Part shown: in pieces, positions 41,399 through 49,337 of the stretch
Numbering within the stretch: position 1 is the stretch's first letter
Layout of the letters: each line of letters starts with the position of its first letter
Assembly: GCF_014681765.1 (NCBI RefSeq)
Contig: NZ_CP061499.1
Coordinates: forward strand, 1 to 55,166
Source: Roseicitreum antarcticum
GTDB lineage: Bacteria > Pseudomonadota > Alphaproteobacteria > Rhodobacterales > Rhodobacteraceae
DNA: 55,166 bases
Direction of reading: 5' to 3'
Notes under the pieces: generated by a model
Databases searched by the model: none
The model's input: only the letters and a program-made list of their open reading frames with translations
Told to the model about the DNA's origin: nothing
Made by a program: the position numbers and the translations under genes

Positions 41399-44300
41399 TC
41401 CACCACAAAACGCAATTTAGTGGCATCCTTGCCCTTGCAGCGATCGGTCAGGAACGCCTCGAACCGCTTGCGCAGATCCTCGGGCGTCGCAGGCGAGCCG
41501 CCCTGGAGCAAGGCATGGCGGATGTCGCCGCCAGAGACGACCACCTTGTCGAGCCCGGACAGGGCCTCTTGCACCGCGTTGATGAACTCGGGCGTTACAG
41601 GATCAAGCAGCGACTTGGTATCGACAAAGCCGGTGACGATCTTGCGGGAACCTTCCTTCAGCAGCTCAAAATTCGACTGGATGATCGGATCCTCGAGGTT
41701 GTCGAGAAGCGTTTGCACCCAGCCGTCCAGCAGCTGATCGAGCTCGTCATCCAGTTGCTTGAGAACATTGGCTGCTGGCAACATGTCACCCTGCTCATTC
41801 GCCGGGCGGAAGTTGCAGTGCGGACAGACCGGGCTGGCCGACAGCTCGGAATCAACCAGCGAAGCGCAGCTTTTGAGCTTGTCGAGCTTCTCTTCAAACG
41901 TGGTGAGCTGGCTAGTCGGCATCAGCGAGATATTCGCCAATGCCCGCATGGCGACGAGGCGAGAGTCCTTGCGAAGCGCTGTCTTCGTCTTGTCCTCAGA
42001 CACCCCGAGCCGTGCCTTGCTGTGCAGGCTTACGTAGGCCGTCACGTAGTCCTTTTTGAGCTTGCTGAGGGTCTGCCGGTGGTCTGAGCCATTCTGAATG
42101 GTTCGGCTCGTGGACAGGGCCTCAAGGACCTGTTTGCGCGTATCCTGGGCCTGCTTGACCCATGCGTGGTCAGACGGCAGCACCATCTCGGCTTGGCCAA
42201 GATAGCTTGCCGTGTTCCCGAGCTCGCCAATCAGGCCGATGAGCCCTTCGACGGAGTTCAGAATCTCGAGGTTCTTCATTTGGGCAGCGATGTCGTCGGA
42301 TCCGATGCGCAGGTTCTTAAGCTTTCCGACGGTATTGTAGGGCGATAGGCTTTCGGAGAAGGCTTTGAGTTCATCGAGCTTTGATCGCCAGTCGCGAATT
42401 TCCTCCTCACGCAGGAGAGGCTGACCCCAGAAGCTGAGCCGGTTCGCCATGTCGGTGGAGGCGGCAAGCACCCGTTTCGTGAGCTTGCTGACCTCCTCCT
42501 GCAGCGCCTTGACCGGCTCATCCGAGCCTTGCGTGGCCTGTTGCGCGAGACCCGGCGGCAGTTCCAGCATCTCAAACAGAGACCGCAACACAGCGACGTT
42601 GATTTCCTTCGGGGCTTCAACGTGTTTGAACTGTTTCAGCTCCTCAAGCGGACGGTCAGCGAGCAAACTGATTTTGCCTGAATCGATCTTGTCACCGGCA
42701 ATCGCCAAGACAATATCGCCCGAATAGACCAGTGATCCAAGGACAGCGACCAACAGATCGGTTTCGAGCCGATATTTGTCAGGGCTGAAATACTCGTCCT
42801 CTACATTGCCAACCAGCAACTCGCTGCGGTTGAGCACCTGTCCGTGTCCCTTGCCTTTTAGTCGGGCTAGAACTTCTTGTGCATACCGCGATTGTACAGG
42901 GTCAATACGATCCCCGTCGAGCATTTCGAGACCATCGAGAACGATCACAGCGTCCTTTGTTCGGTTGCTACCGCTCAGAGCACGAAGAGCGTTTCCGATC
43001 AGTTGCTTTCTGTTAGATCCCGTGACTAGCGCTGAGAACGTTGGGTACTCCGGCGAAACATCAGAAAAACGGCTGCTCAACGCGATCCCTGCGATTACGT
43101 TGACAACATCGCGGAAGTTGATGCGCTCATCAGGCCCCAAGCGAGCTTTGTCCCGAAGGGAAATGCCCTTGGTCCAGTCTCGCAGTGTTTTGGACTTCCC
43201 CTGAAACGTGACTTCGAAAGCCTCAAGCTGTTTATCCTGCAACCACTTGCCCATCTCGCGTAGCGTGTCCCGAACGCGGTCAAGGTAGACCCCTTTCGCA
43301 CCGCCACTCGCGGTCGACGCAAGCTCCTGCGCCGCCGCGTAGAAGCCAAGCAATCGCTTGATCGTCTCATCCGGTGCCTTCAGGCGAAAGAAGACCTCAT
43401 CAGCCTTCTGTTCGTCGCGAAAACGCGGGGGATCGAAAGGTTGGATGAAATACAGGTAGAAATCCCGCTCTGGCTGAGCGGTTGGCCGATCATTCGGAGC
43501 ACCAAAAAACAGATAGCCGATACGTTCAACGCGGCGTTCCTGCCACTCAATCTGATATTGCCAAATCTGGTGTCCGGTCACGTAGCTGGATTCGTCCGTC
43601 CTCTCCATGAGTTGGCGAATAGCCCCATAGTAGGCACGATCCAGAGCATCTTCGGACAATGCTTCCGCGCGCTTCTCAATTTGGGCGTCGTAATCAACGT
43701 CCTTCTTTAGGTCGAGATAATATTGCTCCGTGTCCGGTGCCTTCGATATGAACTGGCCATTTACGGTTTTGAGAGTTTCACGCAACGTTGTTTGCACCGC
43801 CGTCAGCAGATCATCAGATGGATCCCCACCCATATCTTCAATGCCAGGCTGAAACAGGCATAGCGTGTCACGCAATTCCTCAGCCGTCGGTCCGACGGGC
43901 ACATAGATGTCCCCACCCGTGGTCAATCGATGTACCGCAAGACCATCAATAATGCGCAACGCCATTGGCTTATAGGCTGGACGACTGAAAGCCTTGGAAA
44001 CGCGTTCTGACAGTACTTCGGATACTTTAAGCACCGGTCCGATGTTTGGATCAGAGCGAAGAACGGAATTCGTCGCGACCGTCTCCCAGAACTTGTCAAA
44101 ACCGATAAGTCCAGGGCGGTCCGAGGGGACTTCATCTTTCAGGATCGCCTGGATCTGATCGCGCAACGTGACCAACGCACCCCGCTTTTCTGTAAAGACC
44201 AATCGTTCGAACGTCCCGATGTAATCCGGGTGCACAGGGAACAATCGCACATATTCGTCCATGCGCTCGTTCATTGATCCGTAGAATTTAGAAAATGGCC

Positions 44301-45120
44301 CAAGATAGGCACGGATCTTATCCTGCTGATCTGCGGACTTTTTCAAAAGCCGCTCGGCGACAACAAAGCTTACATCTTGGCGGGCCAACAGAACCTGCGT
44401 GAACCGGTCTTTCACGCGACGCAGGCTGTCTGCCACATGCTGGAAGCGACTGCTGTCAAAAATTGCCTCTTGAACACCCGCCACAAAGCGGAACCGAAGG
44501 TGCTTGGTCACCTCACCGATCTCTCTCAGGAACGAAAGATCCAGAACCAAATCGTGGTCTTTGCGCGATCGCAGGAATTCCAGAAATTCATCCACGACCA
44601 AAAGCACACCTTGGTCGGGGTGAACCTCCGCGAATGCCGACATCATCTCTTCAAACGCGGCTTTGTTGTTGATGACTTTGTCAGCCGGCGGGAAAGAGTA
44701 TGCCACGCCCTGGTTTTCAAGAAAAACCTCAAGCTGTTGTGTTATAATGTCCCGCAGGGACATTTGACTGGAAATCTCGATCCGATGCACCTTGAAACGG
44801 CCAGCGATCGCCTTGGCAGCTTCCGCGACTTGCGGATGTTGGATCATTGGCACGTACGAGGCATCTTCGGCGACGAGCGACAGCACGGACATCAAATGGG
44901 ACTTACCAGTCCCATAGTTGCCGACCACAAGAACTCCCTTGTGATCAACGGCCTCGTCAAACGAGATTTGAGGAATCATAAGCTTGGAAATTCGATCAGC
45001 CATGTCGTCGGAGATGACATAAGTCGATACCAGCTTTCTGGCTTCATCAGGACGATTCGCGTCTAGCAGCTGAATAACCGATTCAATGGGTTCAAATTGG
45101 ATGAGGTCGCCGTAACGCAT
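41395..45120 (-). CDS. brxC: BREX P-loop ATPase BrxC (PglY-like)
   Basis: This 1241-residue AAA-like protein is the largest BREX component. Walker A is GVLVVGNYGTGKSHLMSV (P-loop at 67-74), and Walker B-like VLLVVDEFLEFLRSR lies near 170-185. The N-terminus MRYGDLIQFEPIESVIQLLD and the DUF6079 region are typical of BREX-3 BrxC. The C-terminal third is coiled-coil, with a Cys pair motif CPHCNF near residue 1145. I chose the ATG at 45120, with GGAAG upstream; a longer frame overlaps brxF and is unlikely. Ten bases separate it from brxF. Confidence 0.93.
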   Translation of the reverse strand: MRYGDLIQFEPIESVIQLLDANRPDEARKLVSTYVISDDMADRISKLMIPQISFDEAVDHKGVLVVGNYGTGKSHLMSVLSLVAEDASYVPMIQHPQVAEAAKAIAGRFKVHRIEISSQMSLRDIITQQLEVFLENQGVAYSFPPADKVINNKAAFEEMMSAFAEVHPDQGVLLVVDEFLEFLRSRKDHDLVLDLSFLREIGEVTKHLRFRFVAGVQEAIFDSSRFQHVADSLRRVKDRFTQVLLARQDVSFVVAERLLKKSADQQDKIRAYLGPFSKFYGSMNERMDEYVRLFPVHPDYIGTFERLVFTEKRGALVTLRDQIQAILKDEVPSDRPGLIGFDKFWETVATNSVLRSDPNIGPVLKVSEVLSERVSKAFSRPAYKPMALRIIDGLAVHRLTTGGDIYVPVGPTAEELRDTLCLFQPGIEDMGGDPSDDLLTAVQTTLRETLKTVNGQFISKAPDTEQYYLDLKKDVDYDAQIEKRAEALSEDALDRAYYGAIRQLMERTDESSYVTGHQIWQYQIEWQERRVERIGYLFFGAPNDRPTAQPERDFYLYFIQPFDPPRFRDEQKADEVFFRLKAPDETIKRLLGFYAAAQELASTASGGAKGVYLDRVRDTLREMGKWLQDKQLEAFEVTFQGKSKTLRDWTKGISLRDKARLGPDERINFRDVVNVIAGIALSSRFSDVSPEYPTFSALVTGSNRKQLIGNALRALSGSNRTKDAVIVLDGLEMLDGDRIDPVQSRYAQEVLARLKGKGHGQVLNRSELLVGNVEDEYFSPDKYRLETDLLVAVLGSLVYSGDIVLAIAGDKIDSGKISLLADRPLEELKQFKHVEAPKEINVAVLRSLFEMLELPPGLAQQATQGSDEPVKALQEEVSKLTKRVLAASTDMANRLSFWGQPLLREEEIRDWRSKLDELKAFSESLSPYNTVGKLKNLRIGSDDIAAQMKNLEILNSVEGLIGLIGELGNTASYLGQAEMVLPSDHAWVKQAQDTRKQVLEALSTSRTIQNGSDHRQTLSKLKKDYVTAYVSLHSKARLGVSEDKTKTALRKDSRLVAMRALANISLMPTSQLTTFEEKLDKLKSCASLVDSELSASPVCPHCNFRPANEQGDMLPAANVLKQLDDELDQLLDGWVQTLLDNLEDPIIQSNFELLKEGSRKIVTGFVDTKSLLDPVTPEFINAVQEALSGLDKVVVSGGDIRHALLQGGSPATPEDLRKRFEAFLTDRCKGKDATKLRFVVE

Positions 45121-45130
45121 TGTCTTCCTT

Positions 45131-45589
45131 TCAATTAACTCTGAACGGGACCAAGCCATCACAGCCGTAGTCTTGATGTTCTGGGTGTCCTGTCGTCGCA
45201 TAGGACAATCTGTTCTCCACTAAAGAGCCGGGCCAAGCAGCTATGACGCGTCGTGCCTGAGCGTGCCGTCTAAGCAAATCAAGTGGGCTAAGCCGCAAGC
45301 TCTTGTCGAATAGCAGCTCGAGGTTGTCCAAGAGCAGGAGGCCGTGGGATGTAAAGTCATCGGCCAATTCCTTCAACAGATCAGCTGCCTGCAGATGTCT
45401 TCTCGGACCCGGAATGGTAAGCAGCTCACGGCTTAGTAAAGCACCGACGTTGAGGATTTGTAGCTGCCTACGCTTGGCCAACTGGCCAAGTAAGTCGCTC
45501 TTTCCTGAGTTTGGCGGACCGATCAGTAAAAGCAGCTTGCTGTTGACCACGACAAGATCTTCAACCACGCGATCAAGTGATTGAATCAT
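45131..45589 (-). CDS. brxF: BREX-3 P-loop protein BrxF
   Basis: This 152-residue ATPase-like protein has Walker A LLLIGPPNSGKSDLLGQLAK (P-loop 24-31) and Walker B-like HGLLLLDNLELLF (about 83-95). BrxF is specific to BREX type 3 (and some type 6) and is normally the first core gene, directly before brxC, as here. It overlaps the upstream regulator gene by 4 bases. It is small, complete, and probably works with BrxC in ATP-driven steps. Confidence 0.9.
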   Translation of the reverse strand: MIQSLDRVVEDLVVVNSKLLLLIGPPNSGKSDLLGQLAKRRQLQILNVGALLSRELLTIPGPRRHLQAADLLKELADDFTSHGLLLLDNLELLFDKSLRLSPLDLLRRHAQARRVIAAWPGSLVENRLSYATTGHPEHQDYGCDGLVPFRVN

Positions 45590-46482
45590 GCGCCCATACC
45601 TCCAACCGCTGACCCGGAAGCACTCGGAAAAGAAAGCCCAAACTCAGAAGAGTTCAGCAGGACAATCTGCTGATCTTGCGGTCGCCGCGCTGCTGGATCT
45701 GTATCAAGCCCTAGCCGCCTCAAAGCATAATAGAGTAGCGCTCGCCGGACCTTGATCTTCGCCTTGCCACCTCGCATCCCGTAGTCAAGAGAGATCACCT
45801 TGGCCTGCGTTTCCGAGAGCGCCGGATGTGGACCAACTTCTAAGACGACTTCAGCATTCCAATCACTGTCGTCTTCTGGCGACACAATGCTCTCCCGCGT
45901 CTCACGTATTTCAATAATTCGCGAAAGCAGAAAATCTTTGAAGCATTCGCCAATCTGACAATATGCCCGTGTGTGCCAGCGAAACCCGTCAAATGCGATC
46001 GCATGTGGGGCAATCCAGCGCCAGCGCGCCTCTGGATTGGAAAGTGACTGATACTTGACTTCGATTGCCTCAGCGCGACGAATTGCGCCAATGACGAAAC
46101 GGAGTGTCACAGGATCGACCCCGCGCACAGGTGTCGGGGACGCGGCGTAGGACGGCAGGTCGGCAATCCACGAATCCTCTCGGTCGAGGATGCCATCGGC
46201 AACTGATCTCAACTGAGCCAAATAGCGGCTCGCGTCAGGTTCAAGGAACTGGGGGGTGAACCCAGGCCCTCGAACATAGGTTCGCGCGCTCTTGTCGTAG
46301 ACCATGTTGTCCGGCGCGAAACCGATATAGCGGTTCAGATCCATGGAAGCCTGGTTCACGGATACCCCGAACTGAGCCATCAGATCGCTGCGGTTAACAT
46401 GCCCGTCCCAGAACAGGCGGAACTCTATGAACTCGAGACGTTGCTCAACTCCCCAGCGTAAATCCGACTTGTCGTTGGACAC
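45586..46482 (-). CDS. brxR: WYL-domain transcriptional regulator (BrxR-like)
   Basis: This 298-residue protein has a winged-helix N-terminus (QRLEFIEFRLFWDGHVNRSD, LMAQFGVSVNQASMDLNRYI) and a WYL domain (about 125-205: AIRRAEAIEVKYQSLSNPEA, APHAIAFDGFRWHTRAYCQI). A C-terminal extension follows (PHPALSETQAKVISLDYGMR). Regulators of this layout (BrxR/CapW type) head many BREX and other defence operons and repress them until infection. I chose the GTG at 46482 because GGAGG is 5 bases before it; a TTG at 46530 is weaker. Its stop overlaps brxF, so it is transcribed with the operon, unlike many BrxR genes that have a separate unit. Confidence 0.88.
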   Translation of the reverse strand: MSNDKSDLRWGVEQRLEFIEFRLFWDGHVNRSDLMAQFGVSVNQASMDLNRYIGFAPDNMVYDKSARTYVRGPGFTPQFLEPDASRYLAQLRSVADGILDREDSWIADLPSYAASPTPVRGVDPVTLRFVIGAIRRAEAIEVKYQSLSNPEARWRWIAPHAIAFDGFRWHTRAYCQIGECFKDFLLSRIIEIRETRESIVSPEDDSDWNAEVVLEVGPHPALSETQAKVISLDYGMRGGKAKIKVRRALLYYALRRLGLDTDPAARRPQDQQIVLLNSSEFGLSFPSASGSAVGGMGA

Positions 46483-46547
46483 GACTTCCTCCCCAAGACC
46501 ACTGAACGCATTGAAACTATGCGCACCCAATTACTGGGCTTGTGGTG

Positions 46548-46576
46548 ACCGTAGAGACTAGATCCCGGTTTTTCAA
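46548..46576 (-). promoter_or_regulatory. Possible promoter of the BREX operon
   Basis: On the minus strand TTGAAA (46576-46571), a 17-base spacer and TACGGT (46553-46548) form a mediocre promoter about 70 bases upstream of the regulator start. An inverted repeat CCCA-5 nt-TGGG (46526-46538) lies between promoter and gene and could bind the WYL regulator. Both are weak by eye. Confidence 0.35.
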
Positions 46577-46656
46577 CGCAAATCACGCCGAACCATTGCA
46601 ATGAAGGACACTTTGAATCGAGGCCAAGGTCAGGTGTTTTGTCAGGATGACGTAGA

Positions 46657-46917
46657 TCAGCCAACGTACCCCCGCCGCTTTTTCACCGCGGCAAGCTTCA
46701 TCAGCGCGGTGATGGCGCGCCCTTCATCTGGATGCTGCTCGATCATCATCTGGCCGCGCGCGCCAATGCGGCCCCATTCGCGCACCAGGCTGGCGCCCCC
46801 GAAGAGATCGGGTTGAATGCTCATGCGGTAAAACCGCCGCATGTTGCAGGCTGGATCGATCCGCCGCATCTGCAGGTCGGTCGGGAACACCTCAAGTTGA
46901 GCGACAGAGTGAGACAT
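46657..46917 (-). CDS. WGR-domain protein
   Basis: This 86-residue protein is almost entirely a WGR domain: MRRFYRMSIQPDLFGGASLV, then REWGRIGARGQ and a basic C-terminus (LMKLAAVKKRRGYVG). WGR domains bind nucleic acid in PARPs and in bacterial plasmid proteins. Of two candidate starts (46944 and 46917) I prefer 46917, where homologues usually begin (MSHSVAQLEVFPTDL). Both have weak ribosome sites. It lies after the DUF2493 gene and before the BREX regulator on the same strand, but a 174-base gap separates it from the BREX operon. Confidence 0.85.
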   Translation of the reverse strand: MSHSVAQLEVFPTDLQMRRIDPACNMRRFYRMSIQPDLFGGASLVREWGRIGARGQMMIEQHPDEGRAITALMKLAAVKKRRGYVG

Positions 46918-47000
46918 ATCGTGATCCAGCAGGCTTTCTTCCATAATATCAAGTGGACGCGCGCCCTGCCACCTTGATTTCCCCGTGAGGGGAAAGGGGC

Positions 47001-47933
47001 TTACGCCCCTTTCTCGAACTTCATGACCGGGATGCCCAACTTGCGGGCCTTGTCGGCGAGGTTTTCCTGGATCCCCGTGCCCGGGAAGACGAGGACACCC
47101 ACGGGCAGCACGTCCAGCATGGCGTCGTTGCGCTTGAATGGGGCGGCTTTGGCATGCTTGGTCCAATCGGGCTTGAAGGCCACCTGCGTCACGCCCCGGG
47201 CCTCGGCCCATTTGGCGGCGATGAGCTCTGCGCCCTTGGGGCTTCCCCCATGCAGAAGGACCATGTCGGGATACTTGGTCCGGACCTGATCAAGCTTGCC
47301 CCAGATCAGGCGGTGATCGTTGAAGTCGGTCCCGCCGGTGAGGGCGACCTTGGGTCCTGCGGGGAGCATCACCTCGGTTTCCGCGCGGCGCTTGGCGGCC
47401 AGAAAATCGCGGCTGTCGATCAGCGCTGCGGTCATGTGCTGGCGGTTCACCATCGATCCAGTGCGGGGGCGCCAGGCTGAGCCCGTGTGATGGACAAACT
47501 CGGTCGCGGCGTGATCGCGCATCATGTCCATACAGTTGCGCCGTTCGATCAGGGTCAGGCCCTCAGCCGTCAGGCGCTCGAGCTCAACGGATTTCACCTC
47601 AGAGCCATCCTGCTCTCGCTGGAGGCGGCGCTGCGCCTGTTCGTTCTCGTCGAGCGACCGCTCGACCCTCGCCGTGGCGCGGTGGAAGAGGTTGACCTGG
47701 CCCCAGAGCACCTCTTCGAGGTCGGGTTCCATTCGGGTGTCTTCCAGCGTCGCGACGAGAGCATCGAAGATGTCGGCGACGGCGACCGCAAGGCGCTGCC
47801 CATCGGGCATCGGGCGCGGATCGGGCTCGTCAAAGGGGCGGAAGCCGTAGAGTTGTAGTTCGTCGAGCGCATGGGCGGTTTGGGATGCGGTGTGGGCGGG
47901 TTCATACGCGTCGTCGTGGGTGTGGATCGTCAT
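47001..47933 (-). CDS. DUF2493 (SLOG-type) protein
   Basis: This 310-residue protein has a C-terminal DUF2493 domain of the SLOG/YpsA-like nucleotide-binding superfamily: VALTGGTDFNDHRLIWGKLD, then VLLHGGSPKGAELIAAKWAE and LVFPGTGIQENLADKARKLG. The Rossmann-like GG-x-D and HGG-x2-GA motifs should bind a nucleotide or derivative. The N-terminal 200 residues are helical and acidic. The start at 47933 has GGAGG upstream. SLOG proteins are suspected sensors of nucleotide signals, but plasmid DUF2493 proteins have no proven role. A leader hairpin (47962-47981) precedes it. Confidence 0.85.
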   Translation of the reverse strand: MTIHTHDDAYEPAHTASQTAHALDELQLYGFRPFDEPDPRPMPDGQRLAVAVADIFDALVATLEDTRMEPDLEEVLWGQVNLFHRATARVERSLDENEQAQRRLQREQDGSEVKSVELERLTAEGLTLIERRNCMDMMRDHAATEFVHHTGSAWRPRTGSMVNRQHMTAALIDSRDFLAAKRRAETEVMLPAGPKVALTGGTDFNDHRLIWGKLDQVRTKYPDMVLLHGGSPKGAELIAAKWAEARGVTQVAFKPDWTKHAKAAPFKRNDAMLDVLPVGVLVFPGTGIQENLADKARKLGIPVMKFEKGA

Positions 47934-47961
47934 AAGTTTCTTGCCTCCGGGCTTGTCTCGT

Positions 47962-47981
47962 CCGCGCGACATCCCGCGCGG
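47962..47981 (-). promoter_or_regulatory. Leader hairpin of the DUF2493 gene
   Basis: Perfect arms CCGCGCG and CGCGCGG around ACATCC, about 30 bases before the start codon. On the minus strand it is followed by ACGAGACAAG and then the ribosome site, recalling the family 2 leaders of ssb and the gene at 10419. The similarity is partial. Confidence 0.45.
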
Positions 47982-48056
47982 CCTTCATGGGCAGCTCTGA
48001 GCCGTCATGGCGGACGCCCATTCACCCCATCTTCGGGGCCGAAACGCAGTGGAGGA

Positions 48057-48135
48057 GGGCGGCAGGCAGGCTATTTGTTTCGCGATGCAAAGGCGGGGCT
48101 CGTCCCCGCCGGCGGAAATAGCCTGCCTGCCGCCC
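48057..48135. repeat. 79-base cruciform with perfect 20-base arms
   Basis: The left arm (48057-48076) and right arm (48116-48135) are exact 20-base reverse complements, built on GGCAGGCAGGCTATTT. The 39-base centre contains another perfect hairpin, GGCGGGG (48092-48098) / CCCCGCC (48104-48110). It lies in the 369-base gap between the toprim and DUF2493 genes. It has no T run, so it is not an ordinary terminator. It could be a small mobile palindromic unit, a DNA-processing site or a large RNA hairpin. Confidence 0.8.
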
Positions 48136-48302
48136 TTGAGGGGGCAGACCCTTTGACGGCAGCACGCCCATCTCTTGAAGGCCGTGCGGGTGACGGGTGG
48201 ATGAGATTTACCCAGGATACGGCGAAGGTGATGATCCACACCCGTGACAGGGATGCAGGACCCCTGCCCCACACTCCCAGACAGCCGATTGCGTGATGCA
48301 GC

Positions 48303-49334
48303 TCAGCCGAACAGGCGCTGCCGATCCTCGGGCCCGATCTGAATGGCCAAATGCTGACGCAACGCTGCCGCGCCGTTCGCCCGGAGATCATCGTTGAAAT
48401 CCCCGAGCCGCGGTTCCAGCACCCGGACGGTAATGCCGACATCGGTGGCTCTGGCGCTCAGCCTTTCTGCCGCGCGCTGACCAGCAGGATCGCGGTCGAT
48501 GGCGATGTAGAGGCGCTGCAACCCATTCGGCAGCAGGACGGCCCCGAGGTGACCCGAAGAGAGCGCCGCCCAGACGGGAAGGCCGGGTATTGCCTGGACC
48601 AAGGACAGCATGGTCTCGATGCCTTCGCCGACCACAAGGATGTCGTCATGCGGGGTCAGTCTGACGGCATTGCCCAAGAGGTGCCCCATGGCACGCCGCT
48701 GCGTCTCGACCCGCGCTTTCCCCTGTCCGTCAAGCGCGAGCCAGGTACGATGCACACCCTGCAAGCCCCCTGCCCCATCGGTGACCGCGGCGATCAGCGC
48801 CGGTCTGGGGATGCTCCGGGTTTGGCCCTCATCCCGATGCCAGCACTTCGGGTGGAAGCGCAGGGCGTTGCTTTTCGCGCCACATGCGATGCCCCGGGCG
48901 CGGAGGTAGGTATCGGCAAACGTGCCTGCGACCGGCATTGAAGCTGCGAACAAACGCGCCGCAGCCGCTGGTGTGCCGCCGGGGGCCTTGGCTTTCCGAG
49001 AATTTGGTGCATCCGGGAGGACTGGCTGCGGACGGCCCAGATGCGCCCGGGCCTCGGCCAGAAGATCGGGGAAGCGGGAGATCCCGGTCCTCTCGCGGAT
49101 GATGTCGAGAAGATCGCCATGCTCGCCGGTGGCGCCATCGGTGAACTTGCCGGCAGCACCCGGCCCCGACGCGGGTCCTGCCAGCCGTACGAAGAGCGAC
49201 CGGCCAGGATTGTTCTGCAGATCGCCCACGATCCAGTAGGACCCTTCCCGCCGTCCGGCGGGAAGGTAATGGCGACAAACGCTTTCAGCACTCTCCGCGA
49301 GTGCACGGATCACATCTTCAGTCTCAGAATACAT
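48303..49334 (-). CDS. Toprim-domain primase/helicase-like protein
   Basis: This 343-residue protein has a C-terminal toprim fold: DDILVVGEGIETMLSLVQAI (conserved Glu) and RLYIAIDRDPAGQRAAERLS (Asp-x-Asp). Toprim domains coordinate Mg2+ in primases and topoisomerases. The N-terminal part (RSLFVRLAGPASGPGAAGKF, DGATGEHGDLLDIIRERTGI) matches the DUF7146 / plasmid primase-like proteins of Rhodobacterales. No primase zinc finger is visible, so it may act with a partner. It starts 3 bases after the strawberry-notch stop, so the two are co-transcribed. Confidence 0.87.
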   Translation of the reverse strand: MYSETEDVIRALAESAESVCRHYLPAGRREGSYWIVGDLQNNPGRSLFVRLAGPASGPGAAGKFTDGATGEHGDLLDIIRERTGISRFPDLLAEARAHLGRPQPVLPDAPNSRKAKAPGGTPAAAARLFAASMPVAGTFADTYLRARGIACGAKSNALRFHPKCWHRDEGQTRSIPRPALIAAVTDGAGGLQGVHRTWLALDGQGKARVETQRRAMGHLLGNAVRLTPHDDILVVGEGIETMLSLVQAIPGLPVWAALSSGHLGAVLLPNGLQRLYIAIDRDPAGQRAAERLSARATDVGITVRVLEPRLGDFNDDLRANGAAALRQHLAIQIGPEDRQRLFG

Positions 49335-49337
49335 AGC

